The notes under the pieces were generated by a model that saw only the letters and a program-made list of their open reading frames with translations, did not search any database and was not told the DNA's origin. Shown piece by piece: positions 6,065 through 9,257 of a stretch of 9,257 nucleotides of DNA. Both the position numbers and the translations under genes were made by a program. Location: the NCBI GenBank assembly GCA_045601325.1, contig JAZRZI010000049.1, positions 1 through 9,257 on the forward strand. The letters are read 5' to 3'. Origin of the DNA: JAZRZI01 sp045601325 (GTDB lineage: Bacteria; Bacillota_I; Bacilli_A; RFN20; CAG-826). Numbering within the stretch: the stretch's first letter is position 1; the number at the start of each line of letters is the position of its first letter.

Positions 6065-7199
6065 CGTTCTAACAATCTATCCCGAAGGAAGGATTAGTTC
6101 TCTTAATGCGAATGAAATAGGAATAGAATTCGATAAAGTCGTTAGTGAATATCCTGGCACAGACATCGTATTAGACTTCGATAAAATCGAATATGTTTCC
6201 AGCGCTGGACTAAGAATACTTCTCAAACTCAAGAAAGCATCGCCGGCGTTAAAGATTATCAATGTTTCTAACGATGTATATGAAATATTAGATATGACTG
6301 GATTCACAGAAATGATCGATGTGCATAAAGCATATAGAAGATTCTCTGTTGAAGGATGTGAAGTTATCGGCCATGGCGCGAATGGTGTGGTCTATAGATT
6401 AGATGAGGAAACAATTATCAAAGTCTACAGAGACCCTAACTGTTTACCAGAAATTCAAAGAGAAAGAGAATTAGCGAGAAAAGCATTCGTATTAGGTATC
6501 CCTACCGCTATCCCATATGATGTTTGTAAAGTTAACGATACATATGGCTCAGTATTCGAATTATTAAACGCTAAATCATTCGCTCAACTAGCAAAATGCG
6601 ATAAAGATAACTTAGACAAATATATTGATATGTATGTGGATTTAGGCAAAAAGATTCACTCCACAGAATTAAAACCAGGTGAAATTCCAGATATGAGATT
6701 AGAAGTTATATCCTGGGTAGAATTCTTAAAAGAACATTTACCAAGTAAAACATATGAAAAGTTATATGCATTAGTGAACGATATTCCAACCGACTATCAT
6801 ATGCTCCATAGCGACTTCCATTTAAAGAACGTCATGCTTCAAAATGGTGAAATCCTATTAATCGATATGGACACACTATCATGTGGTAATAAGGTTTACG
6901 AATTTGCGTTTATGTTCAATGCATACCAGGGTTATGGGGAACAAGACCATTCCCTCACAGAGGAGTTCTTAGGAATATCTTGGGAAGACGCCACATACGT
7001 TTGGAACAAATCTTTAAAACTATACTTCTCTGATAAAACAGAAGAAGAAATCAAAGCTATCGAAGATAAAGCTAGATTAGTTGGCACAGTAAGAATGCTT
7101 CGTAGGTTGATTAGAAGGAATTGTTCAAAACAAGAAATAGAATTTAAGACTCAAAAGATTATTGAGTTAGTAGATAGAATTGATTGCTTAGCAATATAA
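6042..7199 (+). CDS. STAS domain fused to an aminoglycoside-phosphotransferase-like kinase
   Basis: A 385-residue two-domain protein. Residues 1-97 form a STAS domain of the anti-sigma-antagonist type; EYVSSAGLRILLKL holds the expected phosphorylation site, Ser54, aligned with the phosphoserine of SpoIIAA and RsbV. Residues 103-360 form a protein-kinase-like fold of the APH/choline-kinase class: glycine-rich loop VIGHGANGVVYRL (108-120), ATP lysine Lys127 in TIIKVYR, catalytic loop HSDFHLKNVML (Asp258, Asn263) and metal aspartate in LLIDMD (Asp275). The active site looks complete. Such kinases usually phosphorylate small molecules, occasionally proteins. I recall uncharacterised proteins labelled as the TIGR02172 paralogous family with a similar kinase half; that match is from memory and needs a profile search. 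The gene overlaps the HD gene by 23 bases and is followed 12 bases later by a second STAS gene. It may join a metabolite signal to the partner switch. Confidence 0.85.
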   Translation: MKTELNNNVLTIYPEGRISSLNANEIGIEFDKVVSEYPGTDIVLDFDKIEYVSSAGLRILLKLKKASPALKIINVSNDVYEILDMTGFTEMIDVHKAYRRFSVEGCEVIGHGANGVVYRLDEETIIKVYRDPNCLPEIQRERELARKAFVLGIPTAIPYDVCKVNDTYGSVFELLNAKSFAQLAKCDKDNLDKYIDMYVDLGKKIHSTELKPGEIPDMRLEVISWVEFLKEHLPSKTYEKLYALVNDIPTDYHMLHSDFHLKNVMLQNGEILLIDMDTLSCGNKVYEFAFMFNAYQGYGEQDHSLTEEFLGISWEDATYVWNKSLKLYFSDKTEEEIKAIEDKARLVGTVRMLRRLIRRNCSKQEIEFKTQKIIELVDRIDCLAI

Positions 7200-7211
7200 G
7201 GAGAAAAGATT

Positions 7212-7508
7212 ATGGAAATCAAGAAAACATTAAATGGCGAAAAGCTCACACTTTCATTAGTGGGTAGATTAGATACTTCTACCGCTCCAGAATTAGAAGC
7301 AGAAGTTAAAACATGCTTAGAAGGCGTTAAAGAATTAACTCTCGATTTAGAAGAATTGGAGTATGTTTCTTCCGCTGGCTTAAGAGTAATCTTATTAACA
7401 CAAAAATTAATGATGTCCAAAGGTGATATGGTCGTTAAAAACGTTAACGAAACAGTCAAAGAAGTTTTTGACATCACAGGTTTCTCAGATTTATTAACAA
7501 TTATTTAA
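7212..7508 (+). CDS. Single-domain STAS protein, anti-sigma-factor-antagonist type
   Basis: A 98-residue STAS protein of the SpoIIAA/RsbV class. The order is typical: an initial strand pair with SLVGRLDTSTAPELE, the LDLEELEYVSSAGLRVIL strand-loop-helix with Ser54 as the likely phosphorylation target of the HATPase, and the terminal FDITGFSDLLTI helix. Its ribosome site AAGGAG overlaps the stop codon of the STAS-kinase gene, eight bases before the ATG. The serine-loop sequence closely repeats that of the STAS half of the upstream gene, and the serine is at the same residue number, which suggests duplication within the operon. Family knowledge predicts that the dephosphorylated form binds the HATPase and frees its partner. 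The phosphatase that would reset it is not in the window. Confidence 0.92.
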   Translation: MEIKKTLNGEKLTLSLVGRLDTSTAPELEAEVKTCLEGVKELTLDLEELEYVSSAGLRVILLTQKLMMSKGDMVVKNVNETVKEVFDITGFSDLLTII

Positions 7509-7511
7509 TAT

Positions 7512-8891
7512 ATGAAATTAAAAGACAATCGCACCGGTAAGAAAGCCAAATTTCTTAGCGATGTTTCTTTATCCTTACATGGAAATTATTTAATTTTTGC
7601 TTTCAATAGCAGAAACACCACATTCAATAGTTATTCTTCAAAAAATAACGCTGATCTTTTTAGAGGTGATGTTGTTGAGGTGTTTTTATCTATCGGTAAA
7701 CCAAACCATTACTACGAAATAGAAGTCGCACCTAATAACACTCTATTTTTAGGGGAAATCTTTAATGATGAAGTGACTAGAAAACTACACAGATTAAGAA
7801 AGAACACTTTCGTAGAAACAAAAACCACTCATTACAATAATGGTTATAAGACCACTATTAAGATTAATTTATTAACCATCGACGCAAATATCAAAAACAT
7901 TAAGTTCAACTGTTTTAGAATTGAAACGGAAGGCCTTAAAAGAGACAAAAATCTTTTCTCATTATCTCCAACCATGAGTGGAAGTTTCCATAAACCAGAA
8001 TACTTTTTAACACTTACTGACTTTATTCCAACCCATAACACCTCTATCAACACTGGATTCTTAAATAACTTAAAGGATTCAAAAGAGGTAGTTAAAACAC
8101 TTAAAGAGGTTGGATTTGATTGTTATGACTTTAGTTTTGATGTGTGTTGGGATGAATCGTTAGATACATTTATCAATCACGATGACTATCTTAAAAGAGC
8201 AAAAGCATTAAGAAAATATGCTGATAAGATAGGTATTAAATGCAATCAAGCTCATGCACCTTTTAGAGTGATACCAAAAGAAGGTACAGCAAAGCAAAGA
8301 AAGCTCCAATGGACTAGAGTGATTAGATCATTTGAATGCGCATCTATATTAGGGGCAAGGGGCATAGTCGTTCATCCGATTAATGAATGGCCTATCGAAG
8401 ATAACGTCAAGTTAATTAACAAATTAGTGCCTTACGCAAAAAAGTTTAACATCATCTTATATATAGAAAATATGTGGTGTTGGGATGAAAAGAACAGACA
8501 CGCTCTTCCAGCCGCGTGTTCACATCCTAAATACTTCGCTGGTTTATTAGAAGCATTGGATTCAGGATATGTAAAAGCATTATTAGACATAGGACACGCA
8601 GAAATGTTCTATCCAGAGCTAAACGCATCGATGTTGATACATTCCTTGGGTGACAACCTTTACGGCCTTCACATCCACGATAATGACCAAATTTACGATA
8701 TGCATAGAATACCTGGAGAATGTAAAATCAATTTCCAAAATATGTTAGATGCATTAAAGGCTATAAATTATCAAGGTGATCTAACTTTAGAGGTTATGGA
8801 TTGGTCCAAGGTTTATTCGGACAACAAATTAGAAAACCTCAAATTAGCATATAGAGTAATAAATGAAATGAAAAACTCCTTCTATCGTTAA
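7512..8891 (+). CDS. CBM9-like domain fused to sugar phosphate isomerase/epimerase TIM barrel
   Basis: A 459-residue protein. Residues 1 to about 170 resemble the carbohydrate-binding module 9 / DOMON-like beta-sandwich: LKDNRTGKKAKFLSDVSLSL at the start, then RGDVVEVFLSIGK and YYEIEVAPNNTLF. Residues about 180-455 form a xylose-isomerase-like TIM barrel (AP_endonuc_2, COG1082) with QAHAP (His248), VVHPINEW (His288), LYIENMW (Glu319), LLDIGHAE (Asp359, His362), GLHIHDND (His387, His389) and LTLEVMD (Glu427). These match the usual metal and catalytic positions. There is no signal peptide, so it should be cytoplasmic, although CBM9 domains are mostly known from secreted proteins. The CBM9 part starts abruptly and lacks the usual first strand; an in-frame stop at 7506-7508 excludes a longer form. 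It lies three bases after the STAS stop without a visible Shine-Dalgarno site, so coupled translation is likely. The substrate is unknown. Confidence 0.83.
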   Translation: MKLKDNRTGKKAKFLSDVSLSLHGNYLIFAFNSRNTTFNSYSSKNNADLFRGDVVEVFLSIGKPNHYYEIEVAPNNTLFLGEIFNDEVTRKLHRLRKNTFVETKTTHYNNGYKTTIKINLLTIDANIKNIKFNCFRIETEGLKRDKNLFSLSPTMSGSFHKPEYFLTLTDFIPTHNTSINTGFLNNLKDSKEVVKTLKEVGFDCYDFSFDVCWDESLDTFINHDDYLKRAKALRKYADKIGIKCNQAHAPFRVIPKEGTAKQRKLQWTRVIRSFECASILGARGIVVHPINEWPIEDNVKLINKLVPYAKKFNIILYIENMWCWDEKNRHALPAACSHPKYFAGLLEALDSGYVKALLDIGHAEMFYPELNASMLIHSLGDNLYGLHIHDNDQIYDMHRIPGECKINFQNMLDALKAINYQGDLTLEVMDWSKVYSDNKLENLKLAYRVINEMKNSFYR

Positions 8892-8908
8892 TTTAGGAGG
8901 AAGTTTTT
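8871..8908 (+). terminator. Possible terminator hairpin overlapping the isomerase gene end
   Basis: AAAAACT (8871-8877) pairs with AGTTTTT (8902-8908). CCT/AGG and TCT/AGG-type pairs continue inward past a bulged A, with a loop of about 11 bases holding the TAA stop. The closing T run is itself part of the stem and is followed by A, so as a terminator it is weaker than the hairpin that follows at 8921. Confidence 0.35.
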
Positions 8909-8920
8909 AAAAATAATGTA

Positions 8921-8965
8921 AAAACGCTACTTAGCCAATCTAAATAGTGTTTTCTTGTTCTTTTT
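8921..8965 (+). terminator. Bidirectional terminator between convergent genes
   Basis: AAAACGCTA-C-TTAG (8921-8934) pairs with CTAA-A-TAGTGTTTT (8940-8953): 13 base pairs with one C-A mismatch and one G-T wobble, around a CCAAT loop. A T-rich tail (8950-8965) follows on the plus strand, ending the five-gene operon. On the minus strand the stem runs into TTTTT and more T, 19 bases past the EAL-fragment stop, so it can end that gene too. Confidence 0.7.
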
Positions 8966-8971
8966 AATCTA

Positions 8972-9257
8972 TTATTTGTTTTTTTGTAAGACTTTTAAGA
9001 AGTCTTCAGTATTTAATGGTTTATAGAAGAAGTAACCTTGCAAGAAGAAATCACTAACTTCTGATTTAAGCAAACTATATTGCTCTCTATTTTCAACGCC
9101 AACAATTGTAATAGACATTCATTACGGTTAATGATGAATGAGTCATATTCATCGAGCATATATCTATCTGGATCGTATTTAGAAAGCAACTCACCAGCTT
9201 TAGTTTCTGGATTATAACGATACATATCGTATTCAATATGAAGGCTTTGGGAATTCT
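8972..9257 (-). pseudogene. Disrupted GGDEF/EAL-type gene: EAL C-terminus out of frame, partial at edge
   Basis: From 9118 down to the stop at 8974-8972 the minus strand encodes a clear EAL-domain C-terminus: ITIVGVENREQYSLL, then DFFLQGYFFYKPLNTEDF, corresponding to the AEGVEN...QGY.F.KP end of cyclic-di-GMP phosphodiesterases. The AE just before GVEN is missing or replaced. Directly upstream this frame has three stop codons (TAA, TAA, TGA). The coding frame seen from 9257 to about 9119 is a different one and reads IEYDMYRYNPETK, then DEYDSFIINRNE. The change of frame falls at about 9116-9120. The catalytic EAL core and DDFGTGYS region are absent. This looks like an internal deletion plus frameshift in a larger protein, or an assembly fault near the contig end. 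The EAL tail is secure; the assignment of the upstream piece is not. Confidence 0.6.
9013..9257 (-). CDS. Upstream fragment, open to the right edge, possibly end of a GGDEF domain
   Basis: This frame enters from beyond the window (no start visible; an internal ATG lies at 9225) and closes at 9013. Only the part down to about 9119 looks natural. After NRNE it runs on in a frame that masks the EAL tail, and its composition becomes unlike protein. The pattern DMYRYNPETKAGE followed by DRYMLDEYDSFI faintly resembles the AMYRAK..G..RY...DE end of GGDEF domains, which would suit a GGDEF-EAL protein. That resemblance is weak and is an inference. It is probably part of the same broken gene as the EAL tail. 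Confidence 0.3.
   Translation of the reverse strand, partial: NSQSLHIEYDMYRYNPETKAGELLSKYDPDRYMLDEYDSFIINRNECLLQLLALKIESNIVCLNQKLVISSCKVTSSINH

Noticed and set aside
7151..7477. 108-codon minus-strand frame across the STAS gene
   Set aside because: It is antisense to a clear STAS gene, has no ribosome site and shows no recognisable domain.
8988..9006. AAGACTT/AAGTCTT hairpin as a terminator
   Set aside because: It lies inside the EAL-tail coding region and no T run follows on either strand.

Overview
The window looks like chromosomal DNA from a low-GC Gram-positive bacterium of the Bacilli/Erysipelotrichia/Mollicutes-relative kind, probably gut-associated. This rests on the A+T-rich codon use, strong AGGAGG ribosome sites, extended -10 promoters, hairpin-plus-T terminators, and the mix of a long bacterial-type pyruvate phosphate dikinase with SpoIIAB/RsbW-type and STAS proteins. 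Tryptophan is written TGG, and TGA serves as a stop at the end of the kinase gene, so the standard bacterial code fits. The lineage is an inference from these traits, not an identification.

Layout, left to right. Positions 1-166 hold only ends of transcripts: two hairpins that would stop a plus-strand gene lying off the left edge, and one that stops the minus-strand unit. On the minus strand (155-1859) are a FGGY-family carbohydrate kinase and, overlapping its stop codon, an unrecognised 48-residue basic reading frame. A divergent promoter region (about 1860-2085) separates this from a monocistronic ppdK (2086-4731), closed by a UUCG-loop terminator. The roughly 250-base gap that follows (4778-5027) contains a second, free-standing terminator at 4911-4941, then a probable promoter and a 22-bp imperfect palindrome just ahead of the next operon.

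The centre of interest is a tight five-gene plus-strand operon at 5028-8891: (1) an RsbW/SpoIIAB-like HATPase; (2) a stand-alone HD protein resembling the (p)ppGpp hydrolase half of RelA/SpoT; (3) a STAS domain fused to an aminoglycoside-phosphotransferase-like small-molecule kinase; (4) a free STAS protein; (5) a CBM9-like domain fused to a xylose-isomerase-like TIM barrel. Spacings are +2, -23, +12 and +3 bases. The parts suggest a partner-switching circuit (HATPase kinase plus two Ser54-type STAS antagonists) wired to alarmone hydrolysis and sugar metabolism. No sigma factor and no PP2C phosphatase lie in the window, so the output and the reset enzyme are unknown. I know the individual families; I do not know a described system with this combination.

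At the right edge, on the minus strand, is the C-terminal tail of an EAL (cyclic-di-GMP phosphodiesterase-type) domain. It is out of frame with the open frame upstream of it, so the gene looks internally deleted or misassembled. A bidirectional terminator lies between this gene and the operon.
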